Positions 8,808-17,587 are shown, counted from the stretch's first letter. The stretch: 50,374 nucleotides of DNA from Acidimicrobiaceae bacterium (GCA_003155135.1 PMFN01000039.1:177327-227700); one strand, 5' to 3'. Notes: a model not told the origin generated them from the letters alone. Translations and numbers: made by a program.

Positions 8808-9713
8808 CTACTGGTACAGCGACCCGGTGTTGACGATCGGTTGCGTCCCGCGGTCGCCGCACAGCACGACGAGGAGGTTCGAGACCATCGCCGCCTTTCG
8901 TTCTTCGTCGAGTTCGACGATGCCCTCCTCGGCGAGACGCGCCAGCGCCATCTGGACCATCCCGACCGCACCATCGACGATGCGGGTCCGGGCAGCGATG
9001 ACGGCGCCCGCCTGCTGGCGCTGAAGCATCACCTGGGCGATCTCGGGCGCATAGGACAGGCGCGTGATCCTCGCCTCGATGACGTCGACACCAGCAGGGG
9101 CGACCCGCACTGCAATCTCGGTAGCCAATTGGACTGCGACCTCGTCGGTGTGATCGCGCAGGGAGAGGATCTCGGTGCTGGTGTTGTCGTAGGGGTGGAC
9201 GTTGGCGATATGCCGAAGAGCCGTCTCGCTTTGGATGTCGACAAAGGCGACGAAGTCGTCGACGCCGTAGGTCGCCCGTGCGCTGTCACGCACCTGCCAG
9301 ACGACGACGGCAGCGATCTCGATCGGATTGCCGTCAGCGTCGTTCACCTTGACGGTCGGCGTCTCCTTGTTGCGGATCCGCACCGACACGCGCCGGCGGA
9401 CGGCAAAGGGATTGACCCACCGCAAGCCCGTGGTGCGCACCGTCCCGCGGTAGCCACCAAAGAGCTGGATGACGCGGGCCTGTCCCGGGGTGACGGCGGT
9501 CAGCCCGACGCAGCCGAGGCTCCCGACCACGAGGAGGGCGATTCCCCCCCAGATGGCGGCGTGGCCGCCGACCTTGATCAAGGCGATGCCGGCGATGAGG
9601 GCAACCAGGGCAAGGGCCAGGACAAGGAATCCCGACGCTGATCGCAACTCCCGCTCCTCGATCGAGGCCGCTGGCTTGATGGAGCCAATTTCGCCTTGCG
9701 TCGACACCTGCAT
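8808..9713 (-). CDS. SPFH/band-7 domain membrane protein
   Basis: About 301 residues. The polar N-terminus (1-25) is followed by two hydrophobic segments (SGFLVLALALVALIAGIALI and AAIWGGIALLVVGSLGCVGL), then an SPFH/prohibitin core from about residue 75: PGQARVIQLFGGYRGTVRTTG, later DVIEARITRLSYAPEIAQVML, typical of stomatin/flotillin-like proteins. These scaffold membrane microdomains; a specific task is not known. The start is ATG 9713, preceded by GGGGGAGG at seven bases; a longer frame to 9743 lacks such a site. It is followed directly by a ribbon-helix-helix gene, a pairing also found in other actinobacteria. Confidence 0.9.
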   Translation of the reverse strand: MQVSTQGEIGSIKPAASIEERELRSASGFLVLALALVALIAGIALIKVGGHAAIWGGIALLVVGSLGCVGLTAVTPGQARVIQLFGGYRGTVRTTGLRWVNPFAVRRRVSVRIRNKETPTVKVNDADGNPIEIAAVVVWQVRDSARATYGVDDFVAFVDIQSETALRHIANVHPYDNTSTEILSLRDHTDEVAVQLATEIAVRVAPAGVDVIEARITRLSYAPEIAQVMLQRQQAGAVIAARTRIVDGAVGMVQMALARLAEEGIVELDEERKAAMVSNLLVVLCGDRGTQPIVNTGSLYQ

Positions 9714-9764
9714 GCGATGACCTCCCCCGTGACTCCGGCGCATGAGAAGGACTCGACGCCTATC

Positions 9765-9780
9765 AAAGTGATATCACTTT
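9765..9780. promoter_or_regulatory. 16-bp perfect palindromic operator before the SPFH-RHH pair
   Basis: AAAGTGATATCACTTT reads the same on both strands. On the minus strand it covers the presumed -10 of the SPFH gene. The short symmetric site suits a dimer-of-dimers ribbon-helix-helix regulator, and one is encoded as the second gene. Binding is inference. Confidence 0.7.
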
Positions 9781-9796
9781 TCCAGGGGTCTGTAAA
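9768..9796 (-). promoter_or_regulatory. promoter of the SPFH-RHH operon
   Basis: On the minus strand TTTACA (9796-9791) and TATCAC (9773-9768) are separated by 17 bases. Transcription would start near 9761, leaving a leader of about 48 bases that ends with the GGGGGAGG ribosome binding site. The -10 lies inside the palindrome. Confidence 0.5.
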
Positions 9797-9894
9797 ATGC
9801 CGGTCCCTCCGGTCACCACCCCTGCAGCCAATCCCGGACCCCCGGACCCATCCCCGGACGGGCTGCCAGCCCGCACACCCTGGGCCGGCGGGGT

Positions 9895-9900
9895 TAGCGT
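9895..9900 (+). promoter_or_regulatory. possible -10 element of the methyltransferase gene
   Basis: TAGCGT lies six bases before ATG 9907, with no Shine-Dalgarno in between; this fits a leaderless transcript. No -35 was recognised. Confidence 0.35.
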
Positions 9901-9906
9901 CGATCG

Positions 9907-10671
9907 ATGCCAGATCCCCTCTCCTACGTTCGCACCAATGCAGCGGCTTGGGATGCGCGACGCGAGGAGCAACTCGTCACGGCGCGCCGAGGATGGACCG
10001 CGGCGGAGCCGACATGGGGCATCTTCGGGATACCCGAGCGTGACGTCCATCTCTTCCCAGACGCACTCGAGCGGGCCCGGGTGGTCGAGCTCGGGTGCGG
10101 GACCGCGTACGTCTCGGCTTGGTTGGCTCGACGAGGTGCGCGGCCTATCGGTGTGGACCCCTCCGCCGGTCAGCTGGGCATCGCGCGCCAGTGCCAAGAT
10201 GAGTTCGCCGTGGCGTTCCCACTTCTGTGTGCGGCAGGCGAAGAGGTACCGCTCGTCAGTTCAGCATTCGACCTCGTGATCAGTGAGTACGGCGCTGCCA
10301 TCTGGGCGGACCCGCTCCGCTGGATACCCGAAGCGGCACGGCTGCTCCGCCCCGGTGGAGAGCTCGTCTTCCTCGGCAACAGCACCCTTTTGATGCTCTG
10401 CGTCCCCGACAAGGACGGGTTCCCGGCGACTGCCGAGCTGCGCCGTCAGCAGTTCGGCATGCACCGCTTCGAGTGGCCGGACGATCCGACGGTCGAGTTC
10501 CACCTCGGCCACGGCGACTGGATCAGGCTGCTCCGGTTGAGCGGTTTCGAGGTCGTCGACCTCATCGAGCTTCGCCCGGCTCCGGGGTCGCGCTCCCCGT
10601 ACCCGTTCGTCGACGAAGCCTGGGCGAGGCGCTGGCCCTGCGAGGAGGTCTGGCGCGCCCGGCGCGTCTAG
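9907..10671 (+). CDS. class I SAM-dependent methyltransferase
   Basis: 254 residues. Motif I is VVELGCGTAYVSAWLARRG (near residue 59), followed by the acidic motif GVDPSAGQ, motif post-II FDLVISEYGAAIW (near 121) and motif III LLRPGGELVFLGNS, a complete Rossmann methyltransferase core of the Methyltransf_11 type. The substrate is unknown. It stands alone on the plus strand between two minus-strand operons. ATG 9907 has no ribosome binding site but a nearby -10, suggesting a leaderless message. Confidence 0.87.
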   Translation: MPDPLSYVRTNAAAWDARREEQLVTARRGWTAAEPTWGIFGIPERDVHLFPDALERARVVELGCGTAYVSAWLARRGARPIGVDPSAGQLGIARQCQDEFAVAFPLLCAAGEEVPLVSSAFDLVISEYGAAIWADPLRWIPEAARLLRPGGELVFLGNSTLLMLCVPDKDGFPATAELRRQQFGMHRFEWPDDPTVEFHLGHGDWIRLLRLSGFEVVDLIELRPAPGSRSPYPFVDEAWARRWPCEEVWRARRV

Positions 10672-10730
10672 GTCTTTCGCTCTCGCCGACGGTTTGTCGG
10701 TCACCCGCTCGACTGCAGTCCAGCAGGCGC

Positions 10731-11741
10731 TCAGCCAGATGACGGCAGCGTTTTCTGCCAGAACACACCATCGCCGTCGCACACCGCGCCGAACTCCTCG
10801 TTGACAGCGATCATCGGTTCGTTGGAGGCGGCGTTCCAGGTCACGATGTCCCGGGTCTCGGACGGGTCGATGGTGCGGAGGTTGGCCACCTTGACGAGGA
10901 TGCCGAGTCGGCGGCCGCGGTGCTCGGGCAGCACAAGCGTTGCCCATTGGTAGGCGCGCTCGGGCCGCGAGGGCACCGTGATGACGGTGTACGCCACGAG
11001 ATGGCCGCTCTCGAGGTGGCGGGCGGCAGCGAAGTGGCGGCGTCGTCCCATGGCGAGAACGAGAGCATCGTGGGCCCGGGCCCGCTCGGTGCTCCAGGCC
11101 TCCTCGTGGAAGTCAATGTCGTCGACTGGCACGTCGGTGGACATCCGGCGCTCAAGCTCGACCAGGTCCTCGAGGTCCGCCTCGGGCCAGCTGCCCTGCC
11201 ACGCCTCAATGCGGTAGGCGGCAGCCAGTGGGGAGCAGCGCGCCTCGAGGTCGTCGAGGCGCGCTCGATCGACTGGGAGATGGATGCTGCGGCGCTGTTC
11301 GACTTGGGCCGCGTGGTAGCCGAGCGCCTCCGCGAAACGACGGCCGGGCGAGGTCCCCGCCTGCGCCGGCGGCTCGGCCTGGAAGCACAGGACGGTCGTG
11401 CGTCCCTCGGCCCGCGCCACAGACTCGGCCGCAACCGCGAGCTCCCGGCCGATGCCGCGGCGCCGATGGATGGGAAGGACGTCAAGCTCGATCTCGGCGA
11501 GGTGCGGGTTGTCGACGGTATTCACGATGACCGCGGCCGCCCCCACGGGTTCCGCATGGTTGGTCGTGGCCAGCAGCAGGATGGTCCGCTTGCCCGCCGC
11601 CACGTCGAGCGCCATGGCCCGTCGTTCGTCGTGGAACCATCCCGGCTCACCCGGGAACTCATGGCGGTAGGACGCCTGTGTGACCGAGAACCATGCGTCG
11701 AAGTCGTCGGCTTGGTCGGGCCTGATCACTCCGACCGGCAT
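10731..11741 (-). CDS. tandem GNAT-domain acetyltransferase
   Basis: 336 residues with two GNAT folds. The first (about 1-150) has the acetyl-CoA loop RRRGIGRELAVAA in its motif A. The second (about 175-336) has EHRGRRLGILVKVANL and the C-terminal NAASNEPMIAVNEEFGA pattern. Both pyrophosphate-binding loops look usable, the second less canonical. The arrangement recalls mycothiol-synthase-like acetyltransferases, but the acceptor is unknown. It begins nine bases after pheT and is probably the last gene of the infC-pheT operon. The ATG start has no strong ribosome binding site. Confidence 0.85.
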   Translation of the reverse strand: MPVGVIRPDQADDFDAWFSVTQASYRHEFPGEPGWFHDERRAMALDVAAGKRTILLLATTNHAEPVGAAAVIVNTVDNPHLAEIELDVLPIHRRRGIGRELAVAAESVARAEGRTTVLCFQAEPPAQAGTSPGRRFAEALGYHAAQVEQRRSIHLPVDRARLDDLEARCSPLAAAYRIEAWQGSWPEADLEDLVELERRMSTDVPVDDIDFHEEAWSTERARAHDALVLAMGRRRHFAAARHLESGHLVAYTVITVPSRPERAYQWATLVLPEHRGRRLGILVKVANLRTIDPSETRDIVTWNAASNEPMIAVNEEFGAVCDGDGVFWQKTLPSSG

Positions 11742-11750
11742 GGGACCTGC

Positions 11751-14264
11751 TTAGCGCAGCACCGCGCCAATGGGGCGCGCTGCGTCGATGCAGGCCCGTC
11801 GCAGCTGCCCTACCTCTGCATCGGTGAGCGTGTGGTCCATGGCGCAGAAGCGCAGCCGCACCGCCAGGCTCCGGCTGCCTTCGGGCACGCCCTGACCCCG
11901 GAACACGTCGAACAGCTCAGCCGACGCGAGCAGCTCGCCTCCCGCGTTGCGCATCGTCGCAAGCAACGCTGCGGCAGGCACCGGATCGTCGAGAACGAAC
12001 GCGAGGTCGATATCCGAGGAGGGGAAGCGACTGAGCGGCCTCGAGGACTCGTTGGCGCGCGCGACGACAGCCGGATCGACGAAGCGGCCGAAGTCGAGCT
12101 CCAGCCAGCCGACGCGTCGCAGACCGGGCGAACCGCCGTCTTCGAGCCCGACGGCGGAGAGGACGGCAGGATCGATCTCGCCGACGCTGCCCACCACTAT
12201 CGCGGACGGTTCGGCAACCAGCCACGCCGAGCGAGTGGGGTGGAGACCGGGCGCAGGACCGGCTGTGCCCTCGAGGTCGCTCGACCCGGGCGCCACGAGT
12301 GCGACGCCGCGCATGCGCAAGGCGGTCTCGACCACACCCCAGGCGGCCACCGCGTGGCGGGCGTCGTCGTTCTCGAGAGCGAAGACCACAGAGGCGAGCT
12401 CGCGCTCGTCGGGCACGACGGTGAGCTCGGCGCCGCCCGAGCCGCTGCGAGCCTGGTGGCCGCCGGTCACGTCCGGGTGCGAGAACACCGTGCCGATCTC
12501 GAAGAGCCGAACGCTCGCTTGCCGGCGGTCCTGGTTGTAGGCGAGTGCGTGGAGGAGCCCCGGCAGCTGCGATCGTCGCAACCACGCCTCTTCAGCTGAG
12601 AGGGAGTTCGCCACACGAATGGCGGGGCCTTCGAGGCCAATCAGCCGGTGGTCCTCGTCGGACACGAAGGTCGGCGTCCACGCCTCACTCGCCCCGAGCC
12701 CGGCCAGCACTTGGCGCAGCAATCGCCGCTGACGCTGCCGCTCGGTGAGGCCGCCGACGGCCGGCCACGCTGGCTGGCGGCGATCGAGGCGCGCGTAGCC
12801 GTAGGCCCGGCCGATCTCCTCGGTGATGTCGGCGATGCCGTGTGGTGCCGGCCGGATGTCCGGGCGGTTGGTGGGCACCGTCACGAGCACCGTGCCGTGG
12901 GTGGGCTCGGCGCCGAAGCCCATTGGCTCGAGGAGGGAGGCCACCTGGTCGCCACTGAGCGATGTGCCGAGAAGGACGTTGACCCGGGCGAGGGGGACGA
13001 GGACCTGGATCGGCTCGGGCACGTGCGAGCGGACGTCGAGCGTGCCCCTCGCCGTGCGAGCGCCGTGCGAGGTGAGCGCCACCAACTCGCAGAACCGCTC
13101 GACGGCCCGGTCGATGCCCCAGGGATCGGCCCCTCGCTCGAAGCGGGCCGAGGCCTCGCTCCGCAGCCCGAGGCGCTTGGAGGTCCTGGCGATGGCCATC
13201 GGGGTGAAGTACGCCGCTTCGAGCAACACCGTCGAGGTTCCCTCGCCGATCTCGGAGGACTCGCCGCCCATCACCCCAGCGATGCCGATGACCGTGTCGT
13301 TCGTGTCGCAAATGACGCAGTCGACCCCGGTATCGCCGAGTCCGCGGCCCGGCGTCCCGAGGATGCGCTCCACGCCGTCGAGGGTGACCAGCGCCTCGCC
13401 CGGACGCGCTTGGCGGACGATGAGCCCGGGGGTCGGCAGCTTGTCCGCGTCGTAGGGGTGGGTGGGCTGGCCGAGTTCGAGCATCACATAGTTCGACGCG
13501 TCGACGACGTTGTTGATCGAGCGCATGCCGGCGAGGGCGAGACGTCGGGCCATCCAGCGCGGGGAGGGGCCGATGGTGACGTCTTCGAGGACGCGCACGA
13601 CGAGCCTCGGGCACAACTCGGGTGCGTCGACCCGGGCGGTGGCGATGTCGGCCAAAGCCGTCGAACCCTCCGGCCCGGGCGCAGGGGTGGGCAGTGTGAA
13701 CGAGAGGCCGAGGCGAGCAGCGAGGTCACGGGCCACGCCCGCCATCGACCATGCGTCGGGCCGGTTGCCCTCGACAGTGATGTCGAAGACCACGTCTCGC
13801 TCGATGCCCATCGCCTCGGTGAGCGGCTGGCCCGGCCCGGCCCCTTCGATGTCGGTGAGGAGCAGGAGCCCGTCAGCGTCATCGTCGATACCGAGCTCGC
13901 GCCCCGAACACAGCATGCCGTTCGAGGTGACGCCCCCCATCTTGCGCATCGAGATGGCAAAGCCACCGGGCAGCACGGCGCCGACGGGTGCGAGGGGGAC
14001 GAGGTCGTCGACGGCGAAGTTGGTGGCACCGCAGACGATCTCGACCGGGTCGGCGCCGGCATCGACGAGCACTCGCCGGATGCGGTCCTTTCCCTCGATC
14101 GCCGAGATCTCCGTCACGCGCGCCACGACGATGTCGTCGAGGCGCTCGCCGATGACCTCGACCCCTTCGACCACGAGGCCGAGGTCGTCGAGGGCGGCCG
14201 CGAGCTCCTTCGGGTCCCCCTCGAAAGGGGCGAAGTCACGGAGCCAGGAAAGCGGTGCTCGCAC
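11751..14264 (-). CDS. pheT: phenylalanine-tRNA ligase beta subunit
   Basis: Structural and tRNA-binding subunit of the alpha2-beta2 PheRS; also carries the editing site. The 837 residues show the family order: N-terminal PLSWLRDF, an EMAP/OB tRNA-binding domain (about 40-150), B3/B4 editing (about 210-390, with NNVVDASNYVMLELGQPTHPYD), B5 (about 405-475), a catalytic-like core, and the C-terminal ferredoxin-like anticodon-binding domain (from about 740, RFPSSDIDLAFVLDD). The start is GTG 14264 with GAGGA a few bases upstream, 24 bases after pheS. No truncation is seen. Confidence 0.96.
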   Translation of the reverse strand: MRAPLSWLRDFAPFEGDPKELAAALDDLGLVVEGVEVIGERLDDIVVARVTEISAIEGKDRIRRVLVDAGADPVEIVCGATNFAVDDLVPLAPVGAVLPGGFAISMRKMGGVTSNGMLCSGRELGIDDDADGLLLLTDIEGAGPGQPLTEAMGIERDVVFDITVEGNRPDAWSMAGVARDLAARLGLSFTLPTPAPGPEGSTALADIATARVDAPELCPRLVVRVLEDVTIGPSPRWMARRLALAGMRSINNVVDASNYVMLELGQPTHPYDADKLPTPGLIVRQARPGEALVTLDGVERILGTPGRGLGDTGVDCVICDTNDTVIGIAGVMGGESSEIGEGTSTVLLEAAYFTPMAIARTSKRLGLRSEASARFERGADPWGIDRAVERFCELVALTSHGARTARGTLDVRSHVPEPIQVLVPLARVNVLLGTSLSGDQVASLLEPMGFGAEPTHGTVLVTVPTNRPDIRPAPHGIADITEEIGRAYGYARLDRRQPAWPAVGGLTERQRQRRLLRQVLAGLGASEAWTPTFVSDEDHRLIGLEGPAIRVANSLSAEEAWLRRSQLPGLLHALAYNQDRRQASVRLFEIGTVFSHPDVTGGHQARSGSGGAELTVVPDERELASVVFALENDDARHAVAAWGVVETALRMRGVALVAPGSSDLEGTAGPAPGLHPTRSAWLVAEPSAIVVGSVGEIDPAVLSAVGLEDGGSPGLRRVGWLELDFGRFVDPAVVARANESSRPLSRFPSSDIDLAFVLDDPVPAAALLATMRNAGGELLASAELFDVFRGQGVPEGSRSLAVRLRFCAMDHTLTDAEVGQLRRACIDAARPIGAVLR

Positions 14265-14288
14265 GGTGGGTCCTCGGGTCGTCTCGGG

Positions 14289-15359
14289 TCAGAACTGCTC
14301 GAGAAAGCGGATGTCGTTCTCGATCAGGACGCGCATGTCGGCGATGCCGTGGCGCATCTGGGCGCAACGGTCGATGCCGAAGCCGAAGGCAAAGCCGCTG
14401 AACTGCTCCGGGTCGATGCCCACCGCCTCGAAGACCGCGGGGTCGACCATGCCGCAGCCGCCGAGCTCGATCCAGCCGGTGCCCGAGCAGGTCCGACAGC
14501 CCGCGCCGCGACAGATCGTGCAGGTGATCTCGAACTCGGCGGAGGGCTCGGTGAAGGGGAAGTAGGCCGGGCGCAGCCGCGAGTGGATGTCGGGCCCGAA
14601 GTAGGCGGATGTGAACGTCTCGATGGTGCCGGCGAGGTCGGCGAAGGTGATCCCGCGGTCGACGACCAGGCCCTCGATCTGGTGGAAGACGGCCAGATGG
14701 CGTGCGTCGGGCGTGTCGCGCCGGAAGCAGCGGCCGGGCATCACCGCGTGGATCGGCAGCCGGGCGGCGGCCACGGCCTCTTCCATGAGATGGATCTGCA
14801 CCGGCGAGGTGTGCGTGCGCAGCACTACCGTCTCGGGCTCGCCCAGGTCGAGGTAGAAGGTGTCGTACATGCCGCGCGCCGGATGGGCGGGCGGGATGTT
14901 GAGCGCCTCGAAGTTGTACCAGTCCGTCTCGGCCTCGGGTCCTTCGGCGACCACGAACCCCATGGCGACGAACACGTCCTCGAGGGCGTCGCGGGTCTGG
15001 GTCACGAGGTGCAGGTGCCCACGTCCGAGCGAGGAGAGCACCTGGCTGGCCACCACCTCAGTCAGATCGAGGCGGTCATCGGCCAGGAGGGCCGCCCGCT
15101 CCACCGCTGCCAGTTCCCTGCTGCGCTCCTCGAGCGCTCCTTCGATCCGGTGCTGGACCTCTTGGAGCACCGCGCCGGCCTCGCGCCGCTCCTCGGGGGG
15201 GAGCCCACCGAGGCCCTGCTTGGCGGCCTTCAGTGCCGAGCGCTTGCCGAGCAGCGCCTGTTCGACGGCCGTCAGCTGCTCTGTGGACGAGGCTCCCGCG
15301 ATCTGCGCGCGGGCGCTCGCCTCGAGCTCAGCATGGTCGAGGGTGCCGGCGGTGCTCAT
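14289..15359 (-). CDS. pheS: phenylalanine-tRNA ligase alpha subunit
   Basis: Catalytic subunit of PheRS. 356 residues: an N-terminal coiled-coil that contacts tRNA (about 1-90), then the class II core with motif 2 GRCFRRDTPDARHLAVFHQIEGL near residue 205 and motif 3 GFAFGFGIDRCAQMRHGI near residue 325. A cysteine cluster (CTICRGAGCRTCSGTG, near 280) is present, as in many bacterial PheS. ATG 15359 overlaps the upstream methyltransferase stop by four bases (ATGA). Confidence 0.96.
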   Translation of the reverse strand: MSTAGTLDHAELEASARAQIAGASSTEQLTAVEQALLGKRSALKAAKQGLGGLPPEERREAGAVLQEVQHRIEGALEERSRELAAVERAALLADDRLDLTEVVASQVLSSLGRGHLHLVTQTRDALEDVFVAMGFVVAEGPEAETDWYNFEALNIPPAHPARGMYDTFYLDLGEPETVVLRTHTSPVQIHLMEEAVAAARLPIHAVMPGRCFRRDTPDARHLAVFHQIEGLVVDRGITFADLAGTIETFTSAYFGPDIHSRLRPAYFPFTEPSAEFEITCTICRGAGCRTCSGTGWIELGGCGMVDPAVFEAVGIDPEQFSGFAFGFGIDRCAQMRHGIADMRVLIENDIRFLEQF

Positions 15360-16237
15360 GAGCCGGGCTCCGCCTCGGTGGTGGGTGCGCTGGACACGGC
15401 AGGCATCGTAGAACTTGGCGGCGGCGCCTCTGGTACGGCGCCGTGCCGGCGCTGGCGTAGTGCCTCGAAGCTCAGCACCGACGCGGCCACCGCGACGTTC
15501 AACGACTCGGCCCGACCGGCCATCGGGATCACCGTCTCGTGGTCGAGGCGCGCCAGCGCCTCGACCGGCAGACCGGCGGCCTCGTTGCCGAGGACGAGGG
15601 CGAAGGGCTGCGACCAGTCGAACTCCGTGTAGTCGGTGCCCTCGCGCACCGAGGTGCCGACGCTGCCCAGTCCGGCGAGCGCGACCACGGCGAGTGCCTC
15701 GTCGAGGGTCTGTGCCACCGCCACGGGCACGTGGAACAGAGAGCCCGCCGAGGACCGGACCGTCTTCGGGTTATAGAGATCGACCGTGGTGCCGGCGAAG
15801 ACCACGGCTGACGCCCCGGCGGCGTCGGCGCTGCGCACGATGGTGCCGGCGTTGCCCGGATCCCGGACATCGGCGAGCACCAGCACGAAAGTGCCGAGGT
15901 CGAGCGCTGCGAGAGGTCTGTCCACCATCGCCACGATGGAGACGACCGGCTGGGGAGTGACCGTGTCGGCCGCACGGGCCAACACACCGGGCAGGAGAGT
16001 GAAGACCCGGGCGCCCGCCGCGAGGGCGGCGGCGAGCAGCTCATCGAGGAAACGGTCGGGGCCGGCCTCGGCGTCGACATAGACCGATTCGACCGCCACG
16101 CCCGCCTCGAGGGCGCAGCGCAGCAACTCGGGCCCTTCGGCGACGAAGACGCGTTCGGTCCAGCGGGTGGCGCGCTTTTGCAGCAGTCGACGCAGGCGCC
16201 GGACCCGTTGGTGCGAGTAGGCGAGCCCCTGGCTCAG
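15356..16237 (-). CDS. SpoU/TrmH-family rRNA (tRNA) 2'-O-methyltransferase
   Basis: SAM-dependent RNA ribose methyltransferase with the SPOUT trefoil-knot fold. The N-terminal substrate-binding domain includes [18 protein letters not shown]; the C-terminal knot motifs are [35 protein letters not shown] and [19 protein letters not shown]. Mycobacterial operons carry the related tsnR at this position. No ATG, GTG or TTG precedes the conserved FVAEG region in this frame. The best start is CTG 16237: it overlaps the rplT stop as CTGA and has AGAGG seven bases upstream, giving about 293 residues. The nearest conventional codon, TTG 16126, would delete the first strand of the domain. The target nucleotide is unknown. 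Confidence 0.9.
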   Translation of the reverse strand: MSQGLAYSHQRVRRLRRLLQKRATRWTERVFVAEGPELLRCALEAGVAVESVYVDAEAGPDRFLDELLAAALAAGARVFTLLPGVLARAADTVTPQPVVSIVAMVDRPLAALDLGTFVLVLADVRDPGNAGTIVRSADAAGASAVVFAGTTVDLYNPKTVRSSAGSLFHVPVAVAQTLDEALAVVALAGLGSVGTSVREGTDYTEFDWSQPFALVLGNEAAGLPVEALARLDHETVIPMAGRAESLNVAVAASVLSFEALRQRRHGAVPEAPPPSSTMPAVSSAPTTEAEPGS

Positions 16238-16620
16238 GAAGCGGCCTCTGCCGATGCTGGTGCGGCGGCGAGTGCCGCCGACGCGACCTCCACCAGCGCA
16301 CCGAAGGCGTCGGCGTCAGAGACCGCGAGGTCGGCGAGCACCTTGCGGTCGACTTCGACGCCGGCGAGGTGTAGCCCGTTGATGAAGCGGCTGTAGCTCA
16401 TGTCGTGCTGGCGGGCCGCCGCATTGATCCGCTGGATCCAGAGCTTGCGGAAGTCACCCTTGCGGGCGCGCCGGTCACGGTAGGCATACTGCATCGAGTG
16501 CAGCACCTGCTCGTTGGCGGCTCGGTACGTCCGGCTCTTGTTGCCGTAGTAGCCCTTGGCTTGCTCGAGAACGGCGCGATGGTGCTTGCGGGCGTGGACT
16601 GAACGCTTCACACGGGCCAT
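16234..16620 (-). CDS. rplT: 50S ribosomal protein L20
   Basis: Binds 23S rRNA early in 50S assembly; in several bacteria it also represses its own operon. The conserved core runs through [37 protein letters not shown] and [18 protein letters not shown], covering nearly the whole protein. The 128 residues include an Ala-rich C-terminal tail about ten residues longer than usual. It is third in infC-rpmI-rplT. Two strong hairpins lie between rpmI and rplT (see 16654-16703). Confidence 0.97.
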   Translation of the reverse strand: MARVKRSVHARKHHRAVLEQAKGYYGNKSRTYRAANEQVLHSMQYAYRDRRARKGDFRKLWIQRINAAARQHDMSYSRFINGLHLAGVEVDRKVLADLAVSDADAFGALVEVASAALAAAPASAEAAS

Positions 16621-16653
16621 GTCACGGGTTTCCTCTCATCGTGGTGGGGTGGG

Positions 16654-16673
16654 CGGGCCGCAGATGCGGCCCG
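16654..16673 (-). promoter_or_regulatory. hairpin in the rpmI-rplT spacer (proximal to rplT)
   Basis: Perfect 8-bp stem CGGGCCGC / GCGGCCCG with a four-base loop. There is no T-run, so it is not a standard terminator. It may be an L20-binding or mRNA-processing structure (inference). Confidence 0.55.
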
Positions 16674-16683
16674 GGCTTTCGCG

Positions 16684-16703
16684 CGGAGGCTCGGTGGCCT
16701 CCG
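16684..16703 (-). promoter_or_regulatory. hairpin in the rpmI-rplT spacer (proximal to rpmI)
   Basis: Perfect 7-bp stem CGGAGGC / GCCTCCG with a six-base loop, eight bases downstream of the rpmI stop codon. It is the first of two tandem stems before rplT and has no T-run. Confidence 0.5.
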
Positions 16704-16710
16704 TCGGGTC

Positions 16711-16905
16711 TCAGATGCCGAGCATCCTTCGCACGGTCTTCTCTTCGGTCTTCGAGATGTCCGTCTCGCGTCCGAGCCGCCGCTTGCGGGTGGCCGACTT
16801 GTGCTCGAGCAGGTGCGAGCGGAAGGCCTTGCGGCGGCGCAGGCGACCGGTGCCGGTCACCTTGATGCGCTTTTGGGCGCCTTTGTCGGTCTTCATCTTG
16901 GGCAT
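16711..16905 (-). CDS. rpmI: 50S ribosomal protein L35
   Basis: Small basic large-subunit protein of 64 residues. It begins PKMKTDKGAQKRIKVTGTG and continues LRRRKAFRSHLLEHKSATRKRR, matching the L35 signature throughout. The ATG at 16905 follows AGAAGG at about eight to nine bases and lies four bases after the infC stop codon. The frame continues upstream into an infC shadow, which is not part of the gene. Confidence 0.97.
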   Translation of the reverse strand: MPKMKTDKGAQKRIKVTGTGRLRRRKAFRSHLLEHKSATRKRRLGRETDISKTEEKTVRRMLGI

Positions 16906-16909
16906 GTCG

Positions 16910-17587
16910 TCATCCTTCTTCGGTGGTGCCGGCCTCTGCGGGCGCTGGGGGCGCCTCGCTCTGCTGGTCGATTGTCGTTGCTGGGGCCGGAGGAGCCTCG
17001 GGTGCTCCGTCAGTGGCGTCGCCGTGGCCCTCCTCCTTGGCCTTGGAAGCTGCTGCCTGCTTGGCCCGCTTGTCGGGGGCGAGCACCATGACCATGTTGC
17101 GGCCGTCGAGCCTGGCTTCGGACTCGACCTTGGCCACGCCCTCGGTCTTCTCGGCGATCCGGTCGAGGATCCGCTTTCCGAGCTCGGGGTGGTAGACCTC
17201 GCGGCCTCGGAACATGATCGTGACCTTGACCTTGTGGCCCTCATCGAGGAACTTGCCGACCTGACGGGTCTTGGTGTCGAAGTCGCCCGGGCCGATCTTC
17301 GGCCGGTACTTCATCTCCTTGATCCCGACGTGCACGGTCTTGCGCCGCGATTCCTTGGCGCGCTGGGCCTCGTCGAACTTGAACTTTCCGTAGTCCATGA
17401 TCCGGCACACCGGCGGGTTGGCGTTGGGCGCCACCTCTACCAGGTCGAGATCGAGACTTCTGGCAATCGTGAGGGCCTCGGGGAGCGGTTTGATCCCGAG
17501 CTGCTGACCGTCGGGGTCGACGAGTCGCACTTCTCGGGCACGGATCCTGTCATTGATCCGGTGCTCACCAGTGGTGGCGGTGACTAT
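16910..17587 (-). CDS. infC: translation initiation factor IF-3
   Basis: Keeps ribosomal subunits apart and checks the start codon. The N-domain (RINDRIRAREVRLVDPDG, then LDLVEVAPNANPPVCRIMDY) is joined by a linker to the C-domain (MKYRPKIGPGDFDTKTRQ, MFRGREVYHPELG). A 50-residue Ala/Pro/Glu-rich tail follows the core. The conserved N-terminus starts upstream of the first conventional codon (GTG 17530). In this frame the only possible initiator between the upstream stop (TGA, two codons before) and RINDRI is ATA at 17587-17585, with AGGAG nine bases upstream. Rare AUU/AUC starts on infC are known to let IF-3 repress its own synthesis; AUA would act alike. About 225 residues. Confidence 0.93.
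   Translation of the reverse strand: MVTATTGEHRINDRIRAREVRLVDPDGQQLGIKPLPEALTIARSLDLDLVEVAPNANPPVCRIMDYGKFKFDEAQRAKESRRKTVHVGIKEMKYRPKIGPGDFDTKTRQVGKFLDEGHKVKVTIMFRGREVYHPELGKRILDRIAEKTEGVAKVESEARLDGRNMVMVLAPDKRAKQAAASKAKEEGHGDATDGAPEAPPAPATTIDQQSEAPPAPAEAGTTEEG

Noticed and set aside
8586..9713. Toxin-antitoxin module
   Set aside because: The ribbon-helix-helix protein resembles antitoxins, but its partner is a membrane SPFH protein of 301 residues with no toxin fold.
12648..15632. Very long plus-strand open frame opposite pheT and pheS
   Set aside because: It mirrors two clear synthetase genes in GC-rich DNA, has no recognisable domain and no promoter or ribosome binding site.
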